Shown: positions 36,248 to 48,238 of the stretch, piece after piece | How the letters are laid out: every line of letters begins with the position of its first letter | Numbering within the stretch: the stretch's first letter is position 1 | Assembly: GCF_040802235.1 (NCBI RefSeq) | Contig: NC_133166.1 | Coordinates: forward strand, 7,564,001 to 7,628,000 | Source: Manis javanica | Lineage: Eukaryota; Chordata; Mammalia; Pholidota; Manidae | Length of the DNA stretch: 64,000 bases | Reading direction: 5' to 3' | Notes under the pieces: generated by a model | Databases searched by the model: none | What the model was told of the DNA's origin: nothing | The model's input: only the letters and a program-made list of their open reading frames with translations | Program-made: the position numbers and the translations under genes

Positions 36248-37258
36248 CTAGTTGGATTTAATGTGAGAAAGCCTGAAAAGCTTATGGATTTTAAAGATTT
36301 AATTTACTTTGTGGCTCTTTTCCAATATAAAATTAATACTGCACAACTGCATGAAATAAATTAAGTTGGGATAGTTTTCCCTGTTTCTCCTAGGATAAGA
36401 GAGCAACAGATATGTGAGGGGCTTGCTCCATCTAGTAATGTTTTGAGGGCCTCATTTTCCCCTGGTATAGTTTAGGGACACCTCACCAAGTTGTTGATCA
36501 GGGTGGGTAAATGTAAGTCAAAATCAGGCTTCTAGGGAGCCGATGAGAACATTTTAACAGTCCAGAAATACAATATACACTAAGAACTGTTCTTAATATC
36601 AGTCTTAAGCATGGTAAGACTGACTACATACAAAGTCAACAGTTATGCAATTTTTATAAAATTTCGTGTACAAAAATATTTGAAGGGTGTGTGCATTGCT
36701 TTCTAAAGTTTTTTCTGGTTATACTACTTTATTAAGAATTGAACAGAAACAGGATATAATGAAATATTTTTTATGTATATAGAATAACCACATAATAAAC
36801 ACCCCTGTCCCCAGCCACCTGTTATAAGAACTAGACTTTTAGGATGACTTTTGATGCCACCCAAGAGACCTTTGCTGATAACATTCCTTACACACCCTTA
36901 ACAATGACCACTGTGAATTCCTTGTGTTTTGTTACCATTTTACTATCTATGTACTTTATTTTTTAATACTTTAATATGTTTGCTCATTTTGCAGTTTTTA
37001 AAATATCATTTGAATAGAACCCCTCATAAATTTGTAATTGCCTTTGAATATGATTTTTCTCCTGAAATTCTGTTGTCATTTGAGTGTGTTCATGTTTTCT
37101 AGCTGTATTCTATTGCATCTCATGAGCATAATAAATTATATTTCAGTAACACTCTGATTATCATTGCATGTTTCAGATTGTTTTTCTATGCTAAACATTG
37201 CTAATATAAATATTCTGCTGTATTTTTATAGGGCACACATGCAAGACTTTTTCTAGGG
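36248..37258. other. Intergenic, AT-rich
   Basis: Some stretches near 36960-37200 look like reversed old LINE 3' sequence (for example TTTCTATGCTAAACATTGC), but I cannot assign them firmly. No gene. Confidence 0.35.
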
Positions 37259-37845
37259 TTGTGTTAGTTTTCTATTTCTGGGATAACAAATTACCATATG
37301 CTTATTGACTTAAAAGAATGCAAATTAATTTTCTTACAGCTTTTTGGGCCAGAAGTCTGGTATGGCTCTCACTGACTAAAATCAAGGGTTTTTAGGTTGT
37401 GTTCCTTTCTGGAGGGTCTAAAAGAGAAATTTGTTTCCTGCTCATTTGAGTTGCTGGCAGAATTCAGTTCCCTGGGGTTGTGAGGCTGAGGTTCTTGTTT
37501 TCTTCCTGATATACGCTGAGAGTCATTTCTGGCTTCTAGAAGCTGCTCACTTTCCTTTGCTTGTGCCACCCTTCCTCCACCTTCAGAGATAGAAATGGCA
37601 GGTCGAGAATTTCTCATGCTGACATCTCTGATTCTCTGCACCCAGGAAAACTTCTTTGCTTTTAAGGACTCCTGTGATTAGTAAGGGCCCACCAAGATAA
37701 TTCAGGAGAATTTCACCATTTCTATGTCCTCAGTCATAAACACATCTGTGAAGTCCCTTTTGCTATTTAAGAAATCATGTTCCCAGGAATTATTCTGAGA
37801 ATTGGGGCGTGGACATGCTTGGGAGGGCCGTTGTTCTGACAAACT
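37259..37845 (+). repeat. Ancient MaLR-like interspersed repeat
   Basis: Begins GTGTTAGTTTTCTATTTCTGG, runs through ..CTTACAGCTTTTTGGGCCAG.., ..TTCTGGCTTCTAGAAGCTGC.. and ..AAGGGCCCACCAAGATAAT.., and ends near ..TGGGAGGGCCGTTGTTCTG. This matches a very common mammalian repeat ('ttagtttcctattgctgctgtaacaaattacc..') that I believe is an ERVL-MaLR LTR. The repeat identity is solid; its class name is from memory. Confidence 0.65.
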
Positions 37846-38849
37846 TGTAGAAATATACAAAGAGTTCCTGGGGCCTGAACAATTTCAGTTGACCCTGGAA
37901 TGTTCTCCAAAATGAGCATTCCATACTGTACTTTTCCCCAGGGCTGTTGAAGAATTATATTTACTTTACAACTTTGCCAATACTTGTTATCAGATATTTT
38001 AATTTCTTTGCTGGTCTGGGATGATGTAACACTATATTTGTGTATCAAAGCTTTTATTTTGTTCAACAAGAAGTTTTTATCAGGTACCACCGACATGCTG
38101 GTCACTATTATATATAACACAGTAGTCCTGAATATATCACCATTACAAAATAAAAACTAGCAAAATCCCTGCTGTAATGAAGCTTTTATTCTTCGAGGCA
38201 GACATTAATACAGATAAATAAATCCAAAAGTAAATTGTGGAAATAAATCTTTGGACTAGAGGGCTTGGCATGTGACCCCAGAGAAGGATCTGGGGAAGTA
38301 GGAACATGATTCACCATCTTAGCAGCACTCCACCCCCATCAAGCCCCCGTGGGGACTGTGCTTGGCAGGGCTGAGGAGACATAGCTGAGAGGCTCTGTTG
38401 ATGCCCGGGGGAGACAAGGATGTGAACTCCAGGCTCCTCTCTATCCTGTCTAGGTTCCAGGCTTGATGTCTTCCTGTCAACAGAGGCAGAATCAAGGAGC
38501 ACACACTGGTGGGGAGGAGCAGCATGTTCCCAGTGGGACTGGCCTGGGGCTCCTGGATGAGACCTCATCTGAATCCTCAGCTGGCCATGCAGCCCCAGTG
38601 CTGTCCTAGGCTCATTAACACAGCCCAAGATTCTGCACCCCTATCCCAAAGATGGAAGAAATTGAAGTAAGAGGTGGTTGACAACTGGGTGACATCAGGG
38701 AGAATTTTAAGACTGTGTATCTTTGTTTTTTCATATTTTGGTATAACTTTGTTGTTGAAATATTTTCATAGGCAAAAGCATATTCATGCAGAATGATTTC
38801 TCTGATACCAAAACACTAACTGTAAACATACTTACCCAGGAGTTAGACC
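37846..38849. other. Intergenic, no gene
   Basis: An L2/MIR-class-looking stretch occurs near 38150-38240 (CAAAATCCCTGCTGTAATG.., 'aaaatccctgccctcatgg'). A G/C-richer stretch at 38270-38640 has short frames with no recognisable product. Confidence 0.35.
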
Positions 38850-39545
38850 CTGCCTTATAGTCTTTTAAAGACAATTTTATTGACATATAGTCAACTGCAC
38901 ATATTTAGAGGGTATATAATTTCAAATTTTTAACATACATATATGGCTATGGAACCATCACCACAATTAAGATAATAAGCCTATCCATCACTCCCAAAGT
39001 TTCTCCTGCCCTTTTATGATCTTTCTTGCCCAACCTTTCCTAAACAACCCTCTGCCCAACACACACACACTCTGATTCCATCCCCGCACAATCACTGAGC
39101 TGTATTGTGTCATTATAGACTAGATGCATTTTCTGGAATACAGTGTATTAGCATCCCAGATACTTCATATTCTCAACAATATTTTGTACGGCCAGTCATT
39201 TAAATTTTAACGGTGGCATTTCATTGTGATTTTAATTTGCATTTCCCTAATGACTAATGATGTTAAATATCTTTCAGTGTGTTTATTTTCCATCCATGTA
39301 TCTTCTCTGGTGAAAATATCTCTTCAAATCTCACACCCATACTTTATTAGATAATTTGTATCATTATTGAGTTTTGAGAGTTCTTGTATGTAAGTTCTCT
39401 GATTGCGAATATTTTCTTTTGCCTTTTCTTTCTTTCAAGAGCAGACGTTTTTCAATGGTGGTAATTTCCAATTTATCAATTTGCTACTTTATTGGTCATG
39501 CTTTTGATGTTGTATGCCCCTCCCTGCCTACAAAGAAACTTAGGG
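38850..39545 (-). repeat. Old L1 3' end, antisense
   Basis: Plus-strand text TTTATTGACATATAGTCAAC.. and ..ACCATCACCACAATTAAGATA.. is the reverse of an ancient L1 3' UTR. 39200-39360 continues with the reversed ORF2-end type (..TTTGCATTTCCCTAATGACTAATG..). It stops where the CpG-rich block begins. Confidence 0.7.
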
Positions 39546-39584
39546 ATCCTGGGATCACAGTCACACAGCCAGGAATGGTCCCAT

Positions 39585-40315
39585 AGGTTTTCCGCGCCAG
39601 GATTTCCAGGACAGTCTACCGCATCCCGCAGACGGTGCCAGCAGATCCCGCCTCTGGTTGACACCCAACCCACCTCAATCCCACGTCCTTAAAGGATGGC
39701 CAGGACCGCTTGGCACCGCCAGGGGCTTGGGGACAAAAAGGTTTGTGGCTTCCTTGAGAGCAGCTCATTTAACATCCGAAGATGTGACCGTCCCCCGTCC
39801 CCATCCACGCCCTTCTGATCCCTACTCGGGGGACCCCGGGGGGAGCAAGGCCTCAGGTCCTGCCCAGACCAGCGCGGGAGTGCGCAAACGGAGGCACGGC
39901 GGACGCCACTGCCAGGCTCCTCGCTCATCACGACTCGGTGGCTGGGTGGACACGCAACACCCGACGACGGCCCTGGAGGCCCCGAGCGGCCCTGCACCAC
40001 ATCCTCTGAACACGCCAGCTTTTTTAGGGCTGGCGGGTTTCCTTGGAAGAAGGCTGCTCCAGCTCCTCCAGGACCCGACCGGGAAGATGGGCTGCCCTCC
40101 AGCCTGGAGCTGCATTAGAGCCCGAATCCTCTGACCTCGAGGATGCTTGAACCAGGGACAGCGACCTTGAACCTGACACACAGCTGGAGGCTGGGAGTAT
40201 CCAGACCTGCAGGGGCTGCCCGTCGGAGTGCAGCCCTCCATCCCAGCCACCGCCCGCACGGCGCCCACCTCTCAGCTGTCGGGATTCACCTACAGGGCTT
40301 CTGCCGGATCCCAAG
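39585..40315. other. Orphan CpG-rich block
   Basis: About 730 bp of GC- and CpG-rich DNA between an antisense L1 and a full-length L1. Overlapping frames on both strands (up to 158 codons) reflect composition. None has a recognisable domain, and I saw no convincing start with a splice pattern. It could be a promoter of an unannotated transcript, a fragment of a retrocopy, or satellite-like debris. Confidence 0.7.
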
Positions 40316-40940
40316 ATCTGAATGAAGCCTTTTCACCAACTTTCAGTATTTTTCAGTCGCTCCACTTTACTTTTTAAAAGAAAATTCATATTGCTACTGT
40401 TAAAAAGCAAAATCACTGATATTTTAAAAGGTAACACAATACAGTGAAAGCTATGGTTCTAAATTAAACAGAAAAAGACAATATATACGAATAATAAATC
40501 TAATCGATTTATGTGAAGACTGCAGTACCATAAAACTCATGGAAGAGAAGACTGGAATAGTTTATGGTAAGACAGTCAGAAATAACACATTCATTGCTTT
40601 TTACATATTCTTGAGAGAATAACATTTACTCCATTTAAAATGACATCTAATGTAGAAATATGCTCAAATTCTTAAAAAAGAAGGACTAGATATAAACTGT
40701 TGTTTACCATTTCCAGGTTCTGTCCTTTTGAAGTCATTTTGGACAGAACTTGCCACTCTTCCTTATCCACGCTCTTTCTCATTGAGTAATTTATAGCAAT
40801 GAGTTCTGAGTTACAGGTCTTGCTCTATACAGGAGAGTAATCAGGCCATAATTTCTATCCAAATGACTCTTTGGAATTTATTTAATTATAGAGAATATTG
40901 TAATCTAGGATATAATGCATAAGCTATCAATAATACCTGA
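40316..40940. other. Intergenic, nothing recognised
   Basis: AT-rich spacer up to the L1 5' end. Confidence 0.4.
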
Positions 40941-41913
40941 TTGGAGAGGATTAAAGATGGCAGCATGAGAGGTGAGAGAGAGGCTTCCTCCTAAAACCGC
41001 ACATAATATGAAAATATAATTAATACAACTGATCCTGAAAGAGCAACAGGGAAGAGGACTGTCCCAGACTGCAGACACCTGGAGAAAAGAGCAGACCTCA
41101 CAGAACAGGGTGACATATCAAAGCTGTGCCTGGTGGGACCCAAGCCCTTCCCCCACCCCAGCTCACTGGCAGGAGGAAGAGAAACTGGGAGGGAATGGAG
41201 GCCTGGGACTGTTGAATACCTAACTCTAGCGATCTGCTCTGGGAACACAAACACATTTCATGGTGTTTGCATGGTACTGTCATGATCAGGGGATTGGAAA
41301 GCTAAGACAGGCTGAATTCCTGGAGAGACTGATATTCCAGCCTCTTGTGGAAAGCAAGATCCACATCCGGCTGCTCTGAGAGAAAAGAAAGGCAGGCAGT
41401 CTGAGAGACTTCCTAACAAGGAAGCCCTTAGCAAGAGGGCAGCTAAAAGGGCAAGGATTACACAGAGCTTACTGCTCAGAGAAAGGACAGGTAGACAAAA
41501 TTGTCCAGTTGCACTCTGCCTAGCAGACTGAGAGCTTTCACAATCTTCAGGCTCTCCAACTCCCTGGCTGGCTACACAGTTCCAAGGACCCCCTCCATGA
41601 TACGCAGCCCACTGCACCTTTCTCCCAGCCAGCCCCACCTGGCTTGCAAAATGGCAAACCCTACCCTGGTGTTAGACCAGCCAGAGGGAAGATCTGTCTA
41701 CAGCAACTACAAACGCAAAGCATAGAGGCTTATACCTGTGTGCTCCGCCCACTGGTTCAGGCAGTGGAGACAGGCATAGCAGCCAGGAAGCAGGAAACAG
41801 CTCTTTCCTCTCTCCAGGCACCAACTCCACTGCAGCATTCGACATTGCCTCAGGGGCTGAGCAGCTCCAGAGAGTAGAGCTTCTGGACACTAGAGGGTAC
41901 CATCTACAAATAT

Positions 41914-42654
41914 GAAATGCCAAAGGAACCTGGTTCAAAGTAAAATTATTAATACAACTCCTGAGAAAGATTTAAAAGACATCAACCTCATAAATCTTCC
42001 TGAAAAGTAGTTTAAAATAAAAATCATTAACATGCTCATGGAGGTACAGAAAGATATTCAAGAACTCAGGAACTAACTGTGGTCAGAGATCCAATTGTTG
42101 AAGAGCACAATGGAGGGTATTACAAGCAGATTAGACATGGTGGAGGAGATAATAAATGAAATAGAAACTCAAGAAGAGGAATACAAAGAAGCTGAGGCAC
42201 AGAGAGAAAAAAGGATCTCTAAGAATGAAAGAATATTGAGAGAACTGTGTGACCAATCCAAAAGGAACAATATTCACATTATAGGGGTACCAGAAGAAGA
42301 AGAGAGAGGAAAAGGTATAGAAAGTGTCTTTGAGGAGGTAATTGCTGAAAACTTCTCCAATCTGGGGAAGGAGATAGTCTCTCAGGCCATGGAGATCCAC
42401 AGATCCCCCAACACAACGGACCCAAGGAAGACAACACCAAGACATATAGTAATTAAAATAGCAAAGATCAATGATAAGGACAGACTATTACCAGCAGCCA
42501 GAGAGAGAAATAAAATCACATACAAAGGAAATCCCATCAGGCTGTCATCAGACTTCTCAGCAGAAACCTTATAGGCCAGAAGGGAGTGGCATGATGTATT
42601 TAATGCAATGAAGCAGAAGGGCTTTGAACCTTTATCTGGCAAGGTTATCATTTA
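41914..42654 (+). pseudogene. L1 ORF1 remnant
   Basis: ORF1p is the L1 RNA-binding chaperone. The longest surviving frame (42095-42574) shows a charged coiled-coil part (IINEIETQEEEYKEAEAQR) and the start of the RNA-recognition domain (NIHIIGVPEEEERGKG). TAG at 42572 cuts it short, and the following codons (ARREWHDVF) continue the family sequence. The N-terminal coiled coil before 42095 is broken by several stops. Confidence 0.8.
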
Positions 42655-43049
42655 AATTTGAAGAAGGGATTAAACAATTTCCACATAAGCAAAAGCTGAG
42701 AGAATTTACCTCCCACAAACCATCTCTACAGTCATTTTGGAGGGACTGCTATAGATGGAAGTGTTCCTAAGGTTTAATAGCGGTCACCACAGGTAAAAAA
42801 AAAACCACAGTAAAGAAAGTAGAACAGCTAATTACTAAGCAAATGCAAAATTAAATTAACTACTATCCCCAAATTCAATCAAGGGATAGACAAACAGTAC
42901 AGAATATGATACCTAATATATAAGGAATGGAGGAGGAAGAAAGAGGAAGAGAAAAAAAGAACCTTTAGATTGTGTTTGTGATAACATATTAAGTGGGTTA
43001 ACTTAGACTCTTAGATAGTAAGTAAGCTAACCTTGAACCTTTGGTAACC

Positions 43050-46000
43050 ATGGATCTAAAGCCTTCAATGGTAATAAGTACATACCTATCAATAATCACC
43101 CTAAATGTAAATGGACTGAATTCACCACTCAAAAGACATAGAGTCACTGAATGGATAAAAAGCAAGACTCATCTATATGCTGCCTACAAAAGACTCATTT
43201 TAAACCCAAAGACATACTCAGACTAAAAATGAAGGAATGGAAAAAGATATTTCATGCAACTAATAGGAAGAAAAAATCAGGAGTTGCAGTACTTGTATGA
43301 GACAAAATAAACTTCAAAACAAAGAAAGTCACAAGAGACAAAGAAGGACATTACATAATGATAAAAGGGTCAATCCAACAGGAAGATATAACCATTACAA
43401 ATATCTGTGCACCCAACACAGGAGCACCTACATATGTGAGACAAATACTAACAGAATTAAAAGGGGAAATAGAATGCAATGCATTCATTCTAGGAGACTT
43501 CAACACTCCACTAATTCTGAACGACAGATCAACCCGACAGAAAATAAGCAAGGACACAGAGGCACTGAACAACACATTAGAACAAATGTACCTAACACAC
43601 ATCTACAGAACTCTGCACCCAAAAGCAGCAGAATACACATTCTTCTCAAGTGCACATGGAACATTTTCAAGAATAGATCATATATCAGGCCCCAAAAAGG
43701 GCCTCCGTAAATTCAAAAACATTGAAATTGTACCAACCAGTTTCTCAGATCTCAAAGGTATGAAACCAGAAATAAATTATGCAAAAAAAATGAAAAAGCC
43801 CACAAACACATGGGAGCTTCACAACATGCCCCTAAATAACCAATGTATCAATGACCAAATAAAAACAGAGATCAAGATGTTTTGTTGCCCTTGTCTAGCT
43901 TGGATTAATACTTAGTCTATAGGCACACACCTGATCATCTACATTTGCCCTCTTACAGCACTAAACTATATTTTCTACCTTTATCTTGCATCTACCTACC
44001 ACTTCAGCATTTTTTTAAAAATAATAATAATAATAATAATAATAAGGGAGAAATGTGGAATTCACATATAAATCAAGTATAAAAATCAAACGAATAATCA
44101 TATTTGACCTGATTGTTTATAGTTCATGATGCGTGATCAAAACTGAAAGTTTCTGTGATGACTGCCCTTGCACTGTTCACCATGTAAGAACTTATTCACT
44201 ATGTAAGAACTTGTTCACCTTGTAAGAACTTGTTCATTATGCTTCAGAAGATTGGAGACTGTTGAGAATTAGGCTTGGGGTTGATTTATGATTGTGCATT
44301 GAGTCCCCTATACAGAATTTCATTGTTGTTAACAGCCATATGATCAATAAATATGAGAGATGCCCTCTCAAAAAAAAAACAGAGATCAAGCAATATATGG
44401 AGATAAATGACAATAATTCAGCACTGCAAAATCTGCAGGATGCAGTGAAAGCTATGCTAAGAGGAAAGCATACTGCAATACAGGCCTTCCTCAAGAAAGA
44501 ACATTCCCAAATGAGCAGTCTAAACTCACAATTAACAAAACTAGGAAAAGAAGAGCAAATGAGGCCCAAAGTCAGTAAAAGCAGGGACATAATAAAGATT
44601 AGAGCAGAAATAAATAAAATTGAGAAGAATAAAACAATAGAAAGAATCAATGAAAGGAAGAGCTACTTCTTTGAGAAAATAAACAAAATAGATAAACCCC
44701 TAGCCAGACTTATCAAGAAAAAAAGAGAGTCTACTCACATAAAGAGAATCAGAAATGAGAAAGGAAAAATCAATATGGACACCACAGAAATACAAAGAAT
44801 TATTAGAAAATACTTTGAAAAATTATATGCTAACAAACTGGATAACCTACAAGAAATTTACAACTTTCTAGAAAAATACAATCTTCCAAGGCTGACTCAG
44901 AAAGAAACAGAAAATCTGAACAGACCAATTACCAGCAATGAAATTGAACTGGTAATTTCAAAAATACCTAAGAACAAAACCCTAGACCAGATGGCTTCAC
45001 CGCTGAATTTTATCAAACATTTAGTGAAGACCTAATACCAATCCTCCTTAAAGTTTTCCAAAGAGTAGAAGAAGAGGGAATACTTCCAAACTCATTCTAT
45101 AAGGCCAGTATTACTCTAATACCAAAACCAGGCAAAGACACTACAAAAAAAGAAAATTACAGACCAATATCCCTAATGAACATAGATGCAAAAATACTCA
45201 ACAAAATATTAGCAAACTGAATTCAAAAATACATGAAAAAGATCATCCATCATGATCAAGTAGGATTTATTCCAGGGATGCAAGGATGGTACAACATTCA
45301 AAAATCCATCAACATCATCCACCACATCAACAAAAAGAAGGACAAAAGCCACATGACCATCAAGATGCTGAAAAATCATCTGACAAAATTCAACATCCAT
45401 TCATGATAAAAACTCTCAACAAAATGGGTATAGAGGGCAAGTACCTCAACATAATAAAGGCCATATATGATAAACCCACAGTCAACATTATACTTAACAG
45501 CGAGAAGCTGAAAGCTTTTCTTTTAAGATCAGGAACAAGACAAGGATGCCCGCTCTCCCTACTTCTTTTCAACATAGTATGGGAGGTCCTAGCCACAGCA
45601 ATCAGACAACATAAAGAAATAAAAGGCATTTATATTGGCAAGGAAAAACTGAACCTGTCCTTGTTTGCAGATGACATGATACTGTACATAAAAAACCCTA
45701 AAGAATCCATTCCAAAACTACTAGATCTACTATCTGAATTCACAAAGTTGCAGGATACAAAATTAATACACAGAAATCTGTGGCATTCCTATACACTAAT
45801 AATGAACTAACAGAGAGAGAAATCAGGAAAACAATTCCATTCACAGTTGCATCAAAAGGAATGAAATACCTAGGAATAAACCTAACCAAGGAAGTGAAAG
45901 ACCTGTACTCTAAAAACTGCAAGACATTCTTAAGAGAAATTAAACAAGATACCAATAAATGGAAACACATCCTGTGCTCATGGATAGGAAGAATTAACAT

Positions 46001-47388
46001 TGCAAAATGGCCATCCTGCCTAAAGCAATCTACAGATTCAATGCAATTCCTATTAAAATACCAACAGCATTCCTCAACAAACTAGAGAAAATTGTTCTAA
46101 AATTCATATGGAACCACAAAAGACCCCAAATAGCCAAAGCAATCCTGAGAAGGAAGAATAAAGCAGGGGGAATTATGCTCCCCAACTTCAAACTCTACTA
46201 CGAAGCCACAGTAATCAAGACAATTTGGTACTGGCACAAGAACAGACCCATAGACCAATGGAACAGACTAGACAGCCCTGATATAAACCCAACCATATAT
46301 GGTCAATTAATATATGATAAAGGCGCCATGGACATAAGTGGGGAAATGACAGCCTCTTCAACAACTGGTATTGGCAAAACTGGACAGCTACATGCAAGAG
46401 AATGAAACTGGGCTACTGTTTAACCCCATACACAAAAGTAAACTCGAAATGGATCAAATACCTGAATGTAAGTCATGAAACCATAAAACTCTTAGAAGAC
46501 CACATAACACAAATCTCCTGAATATAAGCATGAGCAACTTCTTCCTGAATGCATCTCTTTGAGCAAGGGAAACAAAAGCAAAAATGAACTCATGGGACTA
46601 CATGAAACTAAAAAGTTTCTGTATGGCAAAGGACACCATCAACAAAACAAAAGGCATCCTACAATATGGGAGAATATATTTGTAAATGACATATTCGACG
46701 AGGGGTTAACATCCAAAATATATGAAGAACTACACGCCTCAACACCCGAAAAGCAAATAACCCGATTAAAATATGGGCAGAGGATATGAAGAGACAGTTC
46801 TCCAAAGAAGAAATTCAGATGGCCAACAGACACATGAAAAGATGCTCCACATCACTAATCATCAGGGAAATGCAAATTAAAACCACAATGAGATATCACC
46901 TCACACCAAAGAGGATGGCCAGCATTGAAAAGACTAAGAACAACAAATGCTGGAGAAGATGCAGAGAAAGGGGAACCCTCCTACACTGCTGGTGGGAATG
47001 TAAGCTAGTTCAACCATTGTGGAAAGCAATATGGAGGTTTCTCAAAAAACTAAAAATAGAAATAACATTTGACCCAGAAATCCCACTCCTTGGAATTTAC
47101 CCAAAGAAAACAGCTTCTCAGATTCAAAAAGACATATGCACCCCTATGTTTATTGCAGCACTTTTTACAATAGCCAAGGTATGGAAACAACCTAAGTGTC
47201 CATCAGTAGATGAATGGATAAAGAAGAAGTGGTACATATACACAATGAAATACTACTCAGCCATAAGAAAGAAACAAATCCTACCATTTGCAACAACACC
47301 AATGGAACTGGAGGACATTATGCTCAGTGAAATAAGCCAGGGGAAGAAAGACAAGTGCCAAATTATTTCCCTCATTTGTGGAGTATAA
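43050..47388 (+). pseudogene. L1 ORF2 remnant (endonuclease and RT)
   Basis: ORF2p nicks target DNA and reverse-transcribes L1 RNA. The endonuclease domain starts with ITLNVNGLNSPLKRHR (about 43090-43140) and continues in another frame with GDFNTPL and HGTFSRIDHI. An inserted retroposon splits the gene at 43877-44379. After it come the Z domain and [18 protein letters not shown], then GTRQGCPLS and FADDM (about 45665-45680). The C-terminal part includes [18 protein letters not shown], the Cys/His region. At least six stops or shifts separate these pieces. The gene ends at TAA 47386-47388. Confidence 0.88.
43877..44379 (+). mobile_element. Poly(A)-tailed retroposon inside L1 ORF2
   Basis: About 500 bp inserted in ORF2. 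The 16-bp target sequence AAAAACAGAGATCAAG occurs on both sides (43861-43876 and 44375-44390, the second overlapping the A tail). The insert has a TAA microsatellite (about 44022-44045), three 19-bp repeats of the TTCACTATGTAAGAACTTG type (about 44176-44233), AATAAA near 44347 and an A tail. Long duplication plus tail show L1-driven retroposition. From 44055 it reads TGTGGAATTC..TGCCCTCTCA, preceded by a purine run (AAGGGAGAAA). This suggests the mobilised RNA was the 3' end of an LTR-element transcript (inference). Confidence 0.8.
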
Positions 47389-47556
47389 CAATAAAGCAAA
47401 ACTGGAGAAACAAAATAACAGCAGACTCAGAGACTCCAAGAATGAATTAGTGGTTATCAAAGGGGAGGGGTGTGGGAGAGTGGGTCGGGAGGGAGGGAGA
47501 AGGGGATTGAGGGGTATTATATTTAGTACATATAGTGTCCAGGATCATGGGTTAAA

Positions 47557-48049
47557 TGTAAGACCCAACGGCCTTATTCCAGTATGCGCTCCCCCCCAGT
47601 GAGGGACGAAGGCCACAGCAGATCGATGCAACAAGCAAGAGGTTTATTATTCCAGCTAGCTGGGGTCCAAGTGTCTGCCCGGCACAGCGGGTTTCAACAA
47701 GGACCCCGAGCACTCAGAGCCAAGGGTTTATATAGCATTTTCAAAGCACTTAACTCACAGTAATTTTCCACAGCTGCACATTATTTTTGCTAGTCATACA
47801 TCCTGGGGTTAAGCGAGAGCAAGATAAGACCACTCCTCAATTGTCAGGGAGGTTCTGCACGATAAGCTTGGTATGTAAGATTAACTGACCAAGGTTAGCT
47901 GACCAAGGGTCACAGCTGCCCACTACCTGGTGCTCATGATTAACTTGTTTTTCAAGGCCTTACCCAGGCCCAGTTTTTTCTTTCTAAATAAAATGGCTTC
48001 TAGGCCCCTAAGATGGCTACTCTTATGCTAACCTATTTCTATTCTTACA
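47557..48049 (-). repeat. Antisense solo LTR in L1 3' UTR
   Basis: 493 bp flanked by TAAA (47553-47556 and 48050-48053). On the minus strand it runs from TGTAAGAATAG to GGGTCTTACA with matching inverted ends. It carries TATATAAA (reverse of TTTATATA near 47728) and an AATAAA signal (reverse of TTTATT near 47643), so the LTR order is complete. The L1 3' UTR is continuous once it is removed. Confidence 0.9.
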
Positions 48050-48238
48050 TAAACAGTGTAGCACAGAGAAGGCAGTGAATCTGTGGCATATTACTACAAT
48101 GATGGACAGTGACTGCATTGGGGTATGGGTGGGGACTTGATAATATGGGTAAATGTAGGAACCACATTGTTTTTTCATGTGAAACCTTCATAAGAGTGTA
48201 TATCAATAATACCTTAATAAAAAATTTAAAAATAAGTA

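Larger units (their letters stand above)
40941..48238 (+). mobile_element. Near full-length L1 with two insertions
   Basis: Runs from a GC-richer 5' UTR (starting about 40943 with GGAGAGGATTAAAGATGGC) through ORF1, ORF2 and a 3' UTR to ..CCTTAATAAAAAATTT at about 48230. Net length without the two later insertions is about 6.3 kb, normal for a full L1. It is far less decayed than the other L1s here, but both reading frames are broken. The 3' UTR text (..GGGGACTTGATAATATGGG.., ..TTCATGTGAAACCTTCATAAG..) is of a type I associate with non-primate, non-rodent placentals. Confidence 0.9.

Noticed and set aside
39658-40268. Frames of 148-158 codons on both strands
   Set aside because: Overlapping frames on opposite strands in a CpG-rich block with no known domain or splice support.
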